Below, piece after piece: positions 8,127-16,868 of a DNA stretch of 64,000 bases. Below the pieces are notes generated by a model. It was not told the origin of the DNA. It was given only the letters and a program-made list of their open reading frames with translations, and searched no databases. The number at the start of each line of letters is the position of its first letter. Positions within the stretch are counted from its first letter, which is position 1. This DNA is from Ktedonobacter robiniae (GTDB lineage: Bacteria > Chloroflexota > Ktedonobacteria > Ktedonobacterales > Ktedonobacteraceae): NCBI RefSeq assembly GCF_016587375.1, contig NZ_BNJG01000004.1, positions 310,001-374,000 on the forward strand, in the 5' to 3' direction. The translations under genes and the position numbers were made by a program.

Positions 8127-9020
8127 CTACAGTGGGCGGGTATGAATCAGGCCTAGCAGGACGCGGATCAGCTCGGCGACGGCGTGATAGGAGATGACGA
8201 GCAGGATCAGCGGCACCAGGACCATATGGATACGGCGCCAGGTCTTGAAGATCAGGCGCGCCCTGGTCTGCACCTGGAGCGAGGCAGCGAGGCGTGCATG
8301 CTCCGCCAGGGCCGCGTGGGCGCGCTGGAAATCCGCTTGTTCCTGCGCGAGAAGCGCGGGAAGGTCCGTTGGTAGCAACCCGACACACGCCAGGGCGCGC
8401 TCACAGTACTGCTTAAAGGCATCCGACTTCCCCGCATTCAGGCGCTCAATGATATACTCCAACTCCGAGAGGCGCGCCGGGATGGCCTTGGCGATACCCA
8501 CACCATTCGTGCTCGCATCCTGGGCAATCATCTTTGTCTGCCAGCTATCCAGCAGACGTCCGACGATTCCACTGAACACGAGAAAAATCAGGCCGTAGAG
8601 CGAGGGCAGGGCCAGGTATTTATCCGTGAGGCAGTTCACGCCGCTACACTCAAAGTGCAGGATATAGCGGAAATCGGCGTGGAGCAGGGCCAACATGATG
8701 GAGGCGATCCCCACCCACATATGCGCCCAGACCCAGTTCTGCGCCTTCCAGGGCAGACCATGAAAGAAACGCGCCCGTAGCGAGTACGCGGCAACGCCCA
8801 AGATCATGAGATAGGACATCACGCCGCAGCGAAACACCACGTCGAAGAAGGGGCCTTTGAAGAAGCGTGCCTTCTCGTGCAGGAGCAAGAGGTAGAGAAT
8901 ATAGAAGAGCGCGGTATAGCCTGCGACGAAGAGCAGCCAGTACAATGCCGCCTTTGACGTAGGAGTGTGCCAGATGCGCGCCACTGCCTTCTTGCCGGGC
9001 GTCTTGGTCGAAACAGCCAT
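8127..9020 (-). CDS. Di-haem b-type cytochrome-like membrane protein
   Basis: A 297-residue protein starting at ATG 9020 (MAVSTKTPGKK), two bases after the stop of the upstream ferredoxin gene. Membrane segments lie at about 23-47, 60-81, 96-117, 135-157 and 262-292, with a soluble helical stretch at about 160-255. Two of the helices each carry histidines spaced H-x13-H: H100/H114 and H265/H279. That is the spacing of paired axial ligands for two stacked haems in cytochrome b and ferric-reductase families. I infer an electron-carrying membrane anchor for the FAD and Fe-S proteins encoded upstream. I do not recognise a named family; haem binding is predicted from spacing only. Confidence 0.8.
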   Translation of the reverse strand: MAVSTKTPGKKAVARIWHTPTSKAALYWLLFVAGYTALFYILYLLLLHEKARFFKGPFFDVVFRCGVMSYLMILGVAAYSLRARFFHGLPWKAQNWVWAHMWVGIASIMLALLHADFRYILHFECSGVNCLTDKYLALPSLYGLIFLVFSGIVGRLLDSWQTKMIAQDASTNGVGIAKAIPARLSELEYIIERLNAGKSDAFKQYCERALACVGLLPTDLPALLAQEQADFQRAHAALAEHARLAASLQVQTRARLIFKTWRRIHMVLVPLILLVISYHAVAELIRVLLGLIHTRPL

Positions 9021-9022
9021 GG

Positions 9023-10972
9023 TTAATGCTCCTGAGATGTAGTAAGATTGAGAATATCTTCGGTGGAACCAAAGAACTGGCCCGGTTGCACGCGGAAGGC
9101 CGCGCCCGTCGGGCAAGCCTGCACACAGGCCTGATTGCTATATCCCGCGCAGAGGTCGCACTTGATCGCCAGTTTTTTGCGCACTTCGGCGATGGCGTCA
9201 GAGCCATCGGCGGGCGTCAGGGGGCCAGGCATCGCGAACTGCTGCGCCATGGGGAGCTGGCGCTTGCCATATTCTCTGCCAACGCCTTTCGAGAAGAAGC
9301 GTGTGAAGCGCTCCCAGGTTGAAGAGGGAGCCGCCTCCTGCTCGTGCAGTGAGATAATGGAGATGTTGTCATAGGGGCAGCGCTCGGCGCAAATGCCACA
9401 ACCGATACAACTCTCGGTGATGTAGACCTCACCACTGGACAGGCGTGCGATGCCAGCACGGCTACAAAGCAGGCAGACGGGGTCCTGGCAGTGGCGACAG
9501 GCGGTGGCCACACTGATATTGCCTACGACCATACCACGACGGTTCATGCGCGAGTGTCCATGCCTGCGCTCACACGCCTCCTCACATTTATCACAGTGAA
9601 CACACTTATCCAGGTCGATGACCAGCACTTCGGTCCCCTCAACGACGCCTCCACCGACCAGGGCGCGCAAACCAGCCCTGGCCTCCGCCTCGGCCAGAGC
9701 CTGCGTTTGTCCGCGTTGGAGAAGGTCACGCGGCCCGATAAAGGTCTGGGCAGCGTCCGCCATCATGCGATACTCCTGCAAGCGATGCATAAAGCGCTGG
9801 TTGACCTCGGGATAGCGCGAGAGAATCACGAGCATATCTTCGCGCCGGATCTCCGCCAACCGCACACGGTTAATCGCAGTCGCCGTTACCGCTTTCCCAT
9901 CGCCGAGCATGTCCAGGCCTCCGGCGAAATAGTCGCCATTCTGGCGGTAGGCAATGATGCGCTCTTTTCCCTGACCAGGATGAGAACCTGAGGACATGCG
10001 CGCCACCTTCACAAAGCCATCCAGGATGACATGTAGCGCCTCACGAGCCGGTTGCGCCTCCTCTCTATCGGCGAAAAGCACTTCGTCACGCTCGTAGTTT
10101 CTAAAGCGCACTTTACTCGCCAGCCAGCGCATATCCTGGTCCGCAACCCCCTGGAAGAGGGCCATACGCTTGAGGATACTGACAATCGAGCGGGCATTAT
10201 GCAGGTTCTCAAAGTAGTGGCGCACCGGGGGCGCGACCTCCATCATGCGCTGGATCACCTGCTCAGGAACCTCAAGCACCATGGCCGTGGTCTGCGCCTT
10301 GACGGTGGCAGTCCGCTGCTGGCCCGTTAGCATTCCACGCTCACCCACAAATTCGCCACGCCCAAGCACCGCTATAGGCAGTTCCTGTCCCAAAGGGCCA
10401 AGCGTGCTCGTCATGAAGCGCCCTTCAAGGATAAAGTACATCTCTCGGCCATAGGTACGCTCCTGAATGAGGATGGAATCAGGCACCAGTGACAGGAGTT
10501 TGGAGCTGCTCAACAGGTGCTTGAGGTAATTATCTGGCACCAGTTGCGCATCACCAAACATAGGTTGCTCACGCAGGCGGCTCAGCAGCAGAGGGAGCGT
10601 CCACCCCTGGGGGAGATACTCAAGCACCAGGCTCATATCCACGTTACGATCCCAGGAGATTCCCAGGCGCTGTTTGAGCGAGAGCATAAGCAGATCGCGA
10701 TGGTTGTTGACTGGGCAGACCGGCACACAGGAGCCACACATAACGCACTCCTGCGTAAAACGCGCCACGTGAGGCGCGACCTCATCCGAGATCGTGGCCA
10801 GGTTGAGATCGGCGATATTGACCTGCAACGAGAGCGGGAGCGGACATGCCCGCATACAGCGGTCGCAGCCGATACACATATCAATCTCAAAGCGCACCTC
10901 ACTCTCGGTGAGTGGAGTGAGATGACTGCGATGCTGCACGCCAATCATGGGCAGGGCAGTTGGTTTCTGCAT
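9023..10972 (-). CDS. Polyferredoxin with two cyclic-nucleotide-binding-type domains
   Basis: A 649-residue protein with an unusual order of parts. Residues 33-43 and 76-86 hold two ferredoxin motifs (CIGCDRCMRACP and CVMCGSCVPVCP). About 145-260 is a cNMP-binding domain with a good phosphate cassette (GEFVGERGMLTG...R-A-V type), followed by a second, degenerate one (about 270-410). About 455-635 is a DmsB/HybA-like polyferredoxin with four cysteine sets (CVHCDKC, CRHCQDPVC, CIGCGICAERCP, CDLCAGYSNQAC). The protein could therefore hold about six 4Fe-4S clusters. Middle gene of a tight operon: 18 bases after the FAD/FHA gene and 2 bases before the di-haem gene. Inferred role: electron relay gated by a nucleotide ligand or by redox state. 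Confidence 0.88.
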   Translation of the reverse strand: MQKPTALPMIGVQHRSHLTPLTESEVRFEIDMCIGCDRCMRACPLPLSLQVNIADLNLATISDEVAPHVARFTQECVMCGSCVPVCPVNNHRDLLMLSLKQRLGISWDRNVDMSLVLEYLPQGWTLPLLLSRLREQPMFGDAQLVPDNYLKHLLSSSKLLSLVPDSILIQERTYGREMYFILEGRFMTSTLGPLGQELPIAVLGRGEFVGERGMLTGQQRTATVKAQTTAMVLEVPEQVIQRMMEVAPPVRHYFENLHNARSIVSILKRMALFQGVADQDMRWLASKVRFRNYERDEVLFADREEAQPAREALHVILDGFVKVARMSSGSHPGQGKERIIAYRQNGDYFAGGLDMLGDGKAVTATAINRVRLAEIRREDMLVILSRYPEVNQRFMHRLQEYRMMADAAQTFIGPRDLLQRGQTQALAEAEARAGLRALVGGGVVEGTEVLVIDLDKCVHCDKCEEACERRHGHSRMNRRGMVVGNISVATACRHCQDPVCLLCSRAGIARLSSGEVYITESCIGCGICAERCPYDNISIISLHEQEAAPSSTWERFTRFFSKGVGREYGKRQLPMAQQFAMPGPLTPADGSDAIAEVRKKLAIKCDLCAGYSNQACVQACPTGAAFRVQPGQFFGSTEDILNLTTSQEH

Positions 10973-10990
10973 AGACTTTCTCTCAACTCC

Positions 10991-13423
10991 TTATTGTGGT
11001 GAGCCGCAACTGGGGCAGAAGCGCGCCTGAGGGGATACGAGTAACGCGCCACACTGGCGGCAATACACCGTCTTCGTCGCGATCCCGGCGCGTACAGGCT
11101 CACTACCTGGCGCTGCTACAGCTTGCATGACGGGTATTCCCTTTCCTCCACTGCGAACAGGCAGCGGTGAGCGTGGCTGCTGATAGTTCAGGAAATAAGC
11201 CCTCACATTCCCAAGTTCAATTGCGGCCTCGTGGGTCAGAGGGCAGGCCGACGTAATCTTGTGATGGTTCACGCGCACCCCATTGCCACTCTGAAGGTCG
11301 CGAATATAAAGACTATCGAGGCCATCGGGTCCAGGGAAAATGGCAGCGTGCTTGCGTGAGATGGACATCTCCTGGAGCCTAATCTCATTCCCTTGCTCCC
11401 GGCCAATGGTGACCTGCCTCTTTAGAGGCAGAGCAAAGACCAGGGGTTGGCCATTAAGTACACATACCAGGGCTGGTCCCTGGCGCAGAGGCGCCACGAG
11501 ATTCGCAGAAAGGGGTGTAGCCACACCAGGCAATGAGAGGGAACCATCGCTGGCAAGCACTGGTTGTCCCTGGGACAACGCTGGCGCAGGAACGTGAATC
11601 ACCGTCTGCTCGCCCGCTCCTGCGATCGCGGACGAGAACGTGGGAATATTCACGGCCGAGCCTGGTGTGGCATTAAAGAAGGCTTGCTTCTGCTCTTTAT
11701 TGAGCAGGACAGATTCAGCAGGATCAACTGTTTGCAGTTTCAACGCAAATTTCACCGAGCCAAACTGGACCTGGTTCTCTGGCGCAAGTACGGTCAGGCT
11801 ATTGGGCGCCACTCGCTGTCCATTTACCTGCGTCCCATTCTTACTTCCCAGGTCACGCAACACATACTGCCCATTGGCGTAGCTAATCTCCGCGTGGCGA
11901 CGCGAGATCGTATTATGGTTAATAACCAGGCTCGAACCCTCCAGCCGGCCAACGGTAACGACCCGCGTCTGACTGAGATAGGCATCGGTTAGGGGAGGTG
12001 TGATCGATAGCTGATTCACAGGCACCAGCCGGGCCTCGCGCAGAGTCGGCGCGGTTCCAGGCTTATCAGTGGCAGGCTTCACTTCAGGCACAACCCCGGT
12101 CGCGTAAGCCATGCGCTGGACAGCGACCGTACCCTCGCGATTGACCCCGAGCAAAGGAGGCGGCACCCCCTGCGTATCCAACCAGGCCCCCAGGTGAAAA
12201 TCAGGGGCGAAGAGGCGTGAGACGACCGGGGAGAGATTGACACTGTGATCGATAGCACGTTTATAGGTAAGCACACTCCTACGGTCACCCAGGGCCACCA
12301 TCCCCACGGGGACGCCTTGCTTTAAAATAACCTTCTGATAATGGCGAGGTTGGGGATCAGCGACCAGTTCCTGGTAGTTCTTCTCACCCCTGGGAACCGT
12401 TGAGATGCCCACCGAGGCGAAATCAAGTCCATAGAGGAAGGTGGCGTTATAAAAGTTGCCGAAGCGGAAGAGGTGCTCTGTGTCCAGCAGATCGAGCATA
12501 CTATACGCGGCAGCCCGCGCCTGCTGCACCGAGGGATACCACTGCCCGATCACACGCGCCTTACCCGTAATGGGATCAGCGGTCTCAATCAGGTCGCCTG
12601 CCGCAAAAATATCTGGCACATTGGTACGCATCGCGCCATCGACCTTGACCCCACGCCCACAGGCGATGCCCGCGCTCTTCACAAAGTCGATAATTGGCTC
12701 AATGCCAATGCCCAGCAAGACGATCTCACAGGGGATATGCTGCCCCGTCGTCGTAATTACACCGGTCACCTGCCCATTTTGCCCACAGACCTCGGCGATC
12801 TCCTGCTCTGTGCGCACATCGACGCCCTCACGCCTCTCCTGTTGTAGAACCAGGTCGGAGGCCACGGGGTCCAGCACCTCGGACCAGAGGGTGCGTCGGC
12901 GCAAGAGGTGCGTTACCTCGTACCCACGATGGCGCAGCGTCTCGATAGATTCAAGCGCCAGCGTCCCGCTCCCCACAACCACGATACGGCGCGCGTTGTT
13001 CAGCCGCGCCAGCACGCGCTGATAGTCGGCGACAGTGCGCAACGTCGTGACACCCGCCAGGTCGACGCCAGGGCAGGTCAGCGAGGTCGCACGCGCGCCA
13101 TGCGCCAGCAGTAAGCGCGAGTAGGCAAGCGTCGCCCCGCTGCGTAGCGCCAGAGTGTGCTCTCCTGGCCGGATAGCCATGACGCGGTCGGTCACAAAGC
13201 GAATGTGACGATCGGGATAGAAACTGATGGGGCGTGCCCAGAGCTTCTCCTCACGAATTTTGCCGCCCAGGTAGTCCTTGAGCGCGGGGCGGTAGAAGAC
13301 GGGAGTCGGCTCCTCCGCAACCACTGTAATCTCTGCGGCCCTATCTTCCGCGCGTATGACCTCCGCGGCGGTCGCGCCCGCGATTCCATTGCCAATGATG
13401 ACATATGCTTGCTGCGTTGCCAT
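10991..13423 (-). CDS. FAD-dependent NAD(P)H oxidoreductase with two FHA domains and a zinc ribbon
   Basis: An 810-residue fusion. Residues 1-400 are a pyridine nucleotide-disulphide-type oxidoreductase: FAD-binding GNGIAG near the start, a second dinucleotide site VVGSGTLALE (about 150), and the FAD motif DIFAAGDL (about 290), as in NirB- or rubredoxin reductase-type flavoproteins. Two FHA domains follow at about 500-580 (VGRLEGSS, SRRHAEI, GSKNGTQVNG) and about 690-760 (IGREQGNE, SRKHAAI, QSGNGVRVN). The last 25 residues form a zinc ribbon (CRQC and CPSC). Start ATG 13423 follows AGGGGA; an upstream in-frame codon at 13453 is less likely. FHA domains bind phosphothreonine, so kinase control or phospho-dependent assembly is inferred. 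Confidence 0.9.
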   Translation of the reverse strand: MATQQAYVIIGNGIAGATAAEVIRAEDRAAEITVVAEEPTPVFYRPALKDYLGGKIREEKLWARPISFYPDRHIRFVTDRVMAIRPGEHTLALRSGATLAYSRLLLAHGARATSLTCPGVDLAGVTTLRTVADYQRVLARLNNARRIVVVGSGTLALESIETLRHRGYEVTHLLRRRTLWSEVLDPVASDLVLQQERREGVDVRTEQEIAEVCGQNGQVTGVITTTGQHIPCEIVLLGIGIEPIIDFVKSAGIACGRGVKVDGAMRTNVPDIFAAGDLIETADPITGKARVIGQWYPSVQQARAAAYSMLDLLDTEHLFRFGNFYNATFLYGLDFASVGISTVPRGEKNYQELVADPQPRHYQKVILKQGVPVGMVALGDRRSVLTYKRAIDHSVNLSPVVSRLFAPDFHLGAWLDTQGVPPPLLGVNREGTVAVQRMAYATGVVPEVKPATDKPGTAPTLREARLVPVNQLSITPPLTDAYLSQTRVVTVGRLEGSSLVINHNTISRRHAEISYANGQYVLRDLGSKNGTQVNGQRVAPNSLTVLAPENQVQFGSVKFALKLQTVDPAESVLLNKEQKQAFFNATPGSAVNIPTFSSAIAGAGEQTVIHVPAPALSQGQPVLASDGSLSLPGVATPLSANLVAPLRQGPALVCVLNGQPLVFALPLKRQVTIGREQGNEIRLQEMSISRKHAAIFPGPDGLDSLYIRDLQSGNGVRVNHHKITSACPLTHEAAIELGNVRAYFLNYQQPRSPLPVRSGGKGIPVMQAVAAPGSEPVRAGIATKTVYCRQCGALLVSPQARFCPSCGSPQ

Positions 13424-13578
13424 TACGTCCCCTGATACAAGTAGTAGAACCAACGCGAACGATAAATGACGGTATTAAAAAAATGTAACTTCTTATAAAA
13501 CCACATTATAAACGGGCTGAGAAGGCCTTTTTGGGCATTATTTTACCAGGAGAGAAAAGAGCATATGTGGCCGTGGGT

Positions 13579-13609
13579 GGCCCGACGCTACTAAAGTACG
13601 CGTCGGGCC
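13579..13609. terminator. Hairpin between two minus-strand genes
   Basis: GGCCCGACGC at 13579-13588 pairs with GCGTCGGGCC at 13600-13609, and the inner TACT/AGTA extends the stem past a one-base bulge. It lies in the 219-base gap between the LLM gene end and the FAD/FHA gene start and probably terminates or insulates one of them. There is no T-tract. Confidence 0.5.
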
Positions 13610-13642
13610 TGTTCGCATACCGCGATACACCGCAAACGCTTC

Positions 13643-14526
13643 TTACTGAAAGTGGGACGCGACCTGCTCGTTGAAGTAATGCAGGGTCTGGAGGTTGGGA
13701 ATGCGGAAGATAAAATGCGTGACGCCGATGGCCTGGAATTGCTCCAACTCCTGGCGTATCTCGCTCGCGTTGCCGGCGATGTAGTGCTTCTGCGGGTGAC
13801 GCTGCACCTGGGCAGGATCAGCGGATGCGCTCAGCGTACCCAGGTAGGTTAGCTTAATCTCGTCGGGATTACGCCCGATGCGTTCGCAGTGCTGGCGCAG
13901 AATCGCCAGCTTACGCGCATATTCCTCGACAGGACAGGAATTGAAGTTCCACCAGTCCGCGTGGCGCGCCACAATTGCCAGCGTGCGCTGTTCCCCACCA
14001 CCTCCAATCAGAATGGGAATGGACGGCTCAGGCCGGGGCACGCAATAGGCATCCTGTATTTGATAGAATGCGCCCTCGAAGCTGGCGGGCTGTGACTGCC
14101 AGAGCGCGCGCAGGATATTTACCGTATCCTCCAGCTGGCCCATGCGCTCCTTGACGGAGGGGAAGGGATACCCATACGCCCGGTATTCATCCTCCTTCCA
14201 ACCGGCACCCACGCCCAGAATCAGGCGCCCAGCAGTCAAGGCCTGAATATTGGCCGCCATCTTCGCCAGCAGGGCGGGATTGCGGTAGGATTGGGAGAGG
14301 ACCAGCGTGCCAACCTTAAAGCGTTGGTACTGTGCGGCCAGGTACGTCAGTGTCGTTAAGGCCTCCAGGTGGTCGTTCGCCCCACCTGAAGATGATCCTC
14401 CAGCCAGAGCGTCGTAAAGGCGGGAGAGAGCGCCTCGATACAATGCCGGTTATACTGCATCAAATCCTGAAAAGAGTCCCCAGGATTGGTCGGACGCAAC
14501 ATCAAACCAAAATCAACCTGTGCCAA
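13643..14526 (-). pseudogene. LLM-class (F420-dependent type) oxidoreductase, frameshifted
   Basis: Luciferase-like monooxygenase family. The C-terminal 250 residues read from about 14380 (NDHLEALTTLTYLAAQ, GRLILGVGAGWKEDEY, IPILIGGGGEQRTL). The expected N-terminus (FGLMLRPTNPGDSFQDLM, then LWLEDHLQVG) is in another frame, starting at TTG 14526 after a strong GGAGG. One missing base in the C4 run at 14380-14383 explains the break; adding it gives 294 residues, the normal family length. Members oxidise or reduce substrates with reduced F420 or FMN; the substrate is unknown. Either a sequence error or a recent lesion. Confidence 0.87.
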
Positions 14527-14582
14527 AATACACCTCCAAAAGCTAAGATATATACCCTCTAATCATTATGCAACACGCCTCT

Positions 14583-14641
14583 GGAAGAGAACAGCTGGGG
14601 GCTGTGTGCTTACGGCACACAGCCCCCAGCTGTTCTCTTCC
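14583..14641. terminator. 27-bp perfect hairpin downstream of the aldo/keto reductase
   Basis: Arms 14583-14609 and 14615-14641 are perfectly complementary, with a 5-base loop. It starts 8 bases after the stop at 14650 of the minus-strand reductase and ends about 55 bases before the next gene's start. No T-tract on either side. Confidence 0.7.
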
Positions 14642-14649
14642 ACTCTCTT

Positions 14650-15639
14650 TTACCAACGGGAGTGGACGCTGGCGCGGAAGCACCGATCATAGAGTTCCTG
14701 GACGCGCCTCATGGTCTCATCGCTCAGCGCGGGGAGTTCTGAGGCAGCAGTGTTATCCTGCGCCTGTTGTGGATTCTTCGCCCCAGCGATCACTGTCGAG
14801 ACCTCGGGGAACATCAAGATCCAGCGCAGGGCGAACTGTGCCATAGTCGTTCCTTCGGGAACCAGGTCCCGTAGCTCTTCAACCGCCTTCAGGCCCTCCT
14901 CATAGTCCACCCCGGAGAAGGTCTCGCCCTGGTCAAAGGCCTCGCCATGACGGTTATAATTGCGGTGGTCGCTCGTGGAGAACTGGCTCTGCGCACTAAA
15001 CTTGCCCGTCAAGAGTCCGCTGGCCAGGGGGACACGTACAATGACGCCAACGTTGCGCTCCTGTGCCGCTGCGAAGAACTGCTCGGCGGGCTTGAGGCGG
15101 AACATATTAAAGATGATCTGCACGCTCTTGACGTTGGGATATTGTATGGCTTTAAGTGCCTCTTCCACCTTCTCGACACTGACACCATAGTTGCGGACCT
15201 TGCCCTGCTGCTGCAAATCATCGAGGATCGCAAATACCTCGGGCATATCGTAGACCTCAGAGGGTGGGCAGTGCAGTTGCACCAGGTCCAGGGCATCGAC
15301 GTCGAGATTGCGCAGGCTACGCTCAATAAAGCCTGCCAGATTCTGGCGCTTGTTGTACCCTTCAGCCGTGTGGGGATTGAGGCGACGGCCCGCCTTCGTC
15401 ACGATAATAAGCTCTTCTTTGCGCGCTTTGCGCACCTGGGCAATCAGTTGCTCGGAATGACCATCACCATAGACATCGGCGGTATCAATGAAGTTCACGC
15501 CCAGGTCAATAGCCTTATTGAGAGCCGCAAGCGCGGCGGTATCGTCTTGCTGTCCCCAGGCATCTCCGCCAATTCCCCAGGCTCCAAAGCCAATCTCAGA
15601 GACATTCCAGCCAGTTCGTCCAAATGAACGGTATCGCAT
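14650..15639 (-). CDS. Aldo/keto reductase
   Basis: A 329-residue NADPH-dependent aldo/keto reductase. The catalytic tetrad is visible: Asp and Tyr in DTADVYGDG, Lys in IIVTKAG, and His in VQLHCPP. The C-terminal IAGAKNPQQAQDN is the usual nucleotide-binding loop. The start MRYRSFGRTGWNVSEIGFG is typical of the YajO/Tas-like group. It probably reduces aldehydes or sugar ketones; substrate unknown. It stands alone on the minus strand behind a 27-bp hairpin. Confidence 0.92.
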   Translation of the reverse strand: MRYRSFGRTGWNVSEIGFGAWGIGGDAWGQQDDTAALAALNKAIDLGVNFIDTADVYGDGHSEQLIAQVRKARKEELIIVTKAGRRLNPHTAEGYNKRQNLAGFIERSLRNLDVDALDLVQLHCPPSEVYDMPEVFAILDDLQQQGKVRNYGVSVEKVEEALKAIQYPNVKSVQIIFNMFRLKPAEQFFAAAQERNVGVIVRVPLASGLLTGKFSAQSQFSTSDHRNYNRHGEAFDQGETFSGVDYEEGLKAVEELRDLVPEGTTMAQFALRWILMFPEVSTVIAGAKNPQQAQDNTAASELPALSDETMRRVQELYDRCFRASVHSRW

Positions 15640-15828
15640 ATATACGCAACCTCTCTTCTCAACAGAGAATTTTCATACGAATTTTTATGAAAGACGTGAA
15701 AGACGTGAAAGACGCACAACGCCATCCCTTAGCTAATACGCACAACGGGACCGCTACAGTGACGCCACCCTCTCAGCTTACCGCACCCATAAACCATTCT
15801 GCAAACAAACAGTTTTTCCACACATAAA

Positions 15829-15869
15829 GAGAGGGGGCGCGACATGGATCTTATGTCGCGCCCCCTCTC
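15829..15869. terminator. 17-bp perfect hairpin downstream of the WD40 gene
   Basis: Arms 15829-15845 and 15853-15869, loop of 7 bases, very G+C-rich. It begins 15 bases beyond the stop (15885) of the minus-strand WD40 gene. On the minus strand it is followed by a TTTATG stretch. Confidence 0.7.
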
Positions 15870-15884
15870 GAAATAAAGAGAAAC

Positions 15885-16868
15885 CTAAGCGGGAAACTGA
15901 ATCTGCCAGACCTGAATAGACCCATCGGCATCGCCACAGGCCAGCAGCGAACCACCTGGCGACCAGGCCACCACGTGCACAGGAGGGTGCTTACTACTGT
16001 AAGCAAAGACACAGGCTCCTGTGCGCACATCCCAGATACGCACGCTCCCATCGGCGCTCGAAGAGGCCAGGAGCTTGCCATCGTGTGACCAGGAGAGCGA
16101 GAGAATCTTCTGCGTGTGTCCACTGAAGAGCAGTTTATCCCGGCCCGTGTTGGTATTCCAGTAGTGAATAACCTGCTCCTCTCCGCCTGAAGCCATATAG
16201 CTATTCCCAGGCGCCCAGGCCAGGGCCTGCACACTAGCAAACGAGGGGTCGCTAAAGATGCGCCCATGATGCCGTGGGGTGTTGACATGCCAGATCTGTA
16301 CACCCCCATCCTCGCTGGCCACGGCGACACAGGTGCCATCAGGAGACCAGGTAAGCGCGGCTACATCTTTATCCTGAGGTTTAAAGGTCGCGTGCTGCGT
16401 TCCCGACATGGCGTCCCAGACACGGACCATGCCATCTGGTCCATCCACCGAGGCAAGGCGCTGGCCATCGGAGGACCAGGCCAGGGCCTTCACCGGTTGC
16501 GTATGCGCCTGGAAGGTATGCATGATAGCACCCCTGGTCGCGCTCCACACATGAACCTGCGGATCATAGCCCGCCGAGGCAATCAATAGCCCTCTGGGTG
16601 ACCAGGCCACGGTATGCACACCCGTCCGGTGCCCACCGTAGGAGAGGAGAACCTTTCCCGTAGAGGCGTCCCAGACGCGAGCCTGCATATCATTCCCGCC
16701 CGAGACAAGCCGGCGCCCATCATAAGACCAGGAAAGACTCCGAACTGCTCCATGGTTCGCGCGCGCCGTCCAGATTACTCTTCCCGCCGCCTTCACCTCT
16801 GCCGGAGCTTCCGGCACATCTACGGCAACACCATCTGGCATCGAGAGGGGAGATAAAGGGGTAGTCAT
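15885..16868 (-). CDS. WD40-repeat protein
   Basis: A 327-residue protein made of seven WD40 repeats of about 40 residues, each with the pattern V-x-x-LAWSPDG, then LAS, then V-x-VWD or a variant (the last ends IQVWQIQFPA). Seven blades are enough for one closed propeller. There is no signal peptide or membrane segment, so it is cytoplasmic. It overlaps the upstream kinase-like gene by four bases (ATGA), so the two are translationally coupled. In related bacteria such propellers are often the C-terminal part of a Ser/Thr kinase; here they are separate polypeptides. A scaffold or sensor partner of the kinase-like protein is the inferred role. Confidence 0.9.
   Translation of the reverse strand: MTTPLSPLSMPDGVAVDVPEAPAEVKAAGRVIWTARANHGAVRSLSWSYDGRRLVSGGNDMQARVWDASTGKVLLSYGGHRTGVHTVAWSPRGLLIASAGYDPQVHVWSATRGAIMHTFQAHTQPVKALAWSSDGQRLASVDGPDGMVRVWDAMSGTQHATFKPQDKDVAALTWSPDGTCVAVASEDGGVQIWHVNTPRHHGRIFSDPSFASVQALAWAPGNSYMASGGEEQVIHYWNTNTGRDKLLFSGHTQKILSLSWSHDGKLLASSSADGSVRIWDVRTGACVFAYSSKHPPVHVVAWSPGGSLLACGDADGSIQVWQIQFPA

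Noticed and set aside
15689..15713. Tandem 9-base repeat (GACGTGAAA type, about three copies)
   Set aside because: Only three short copies in an intergenic gap; not a CRISPR or satellite array.
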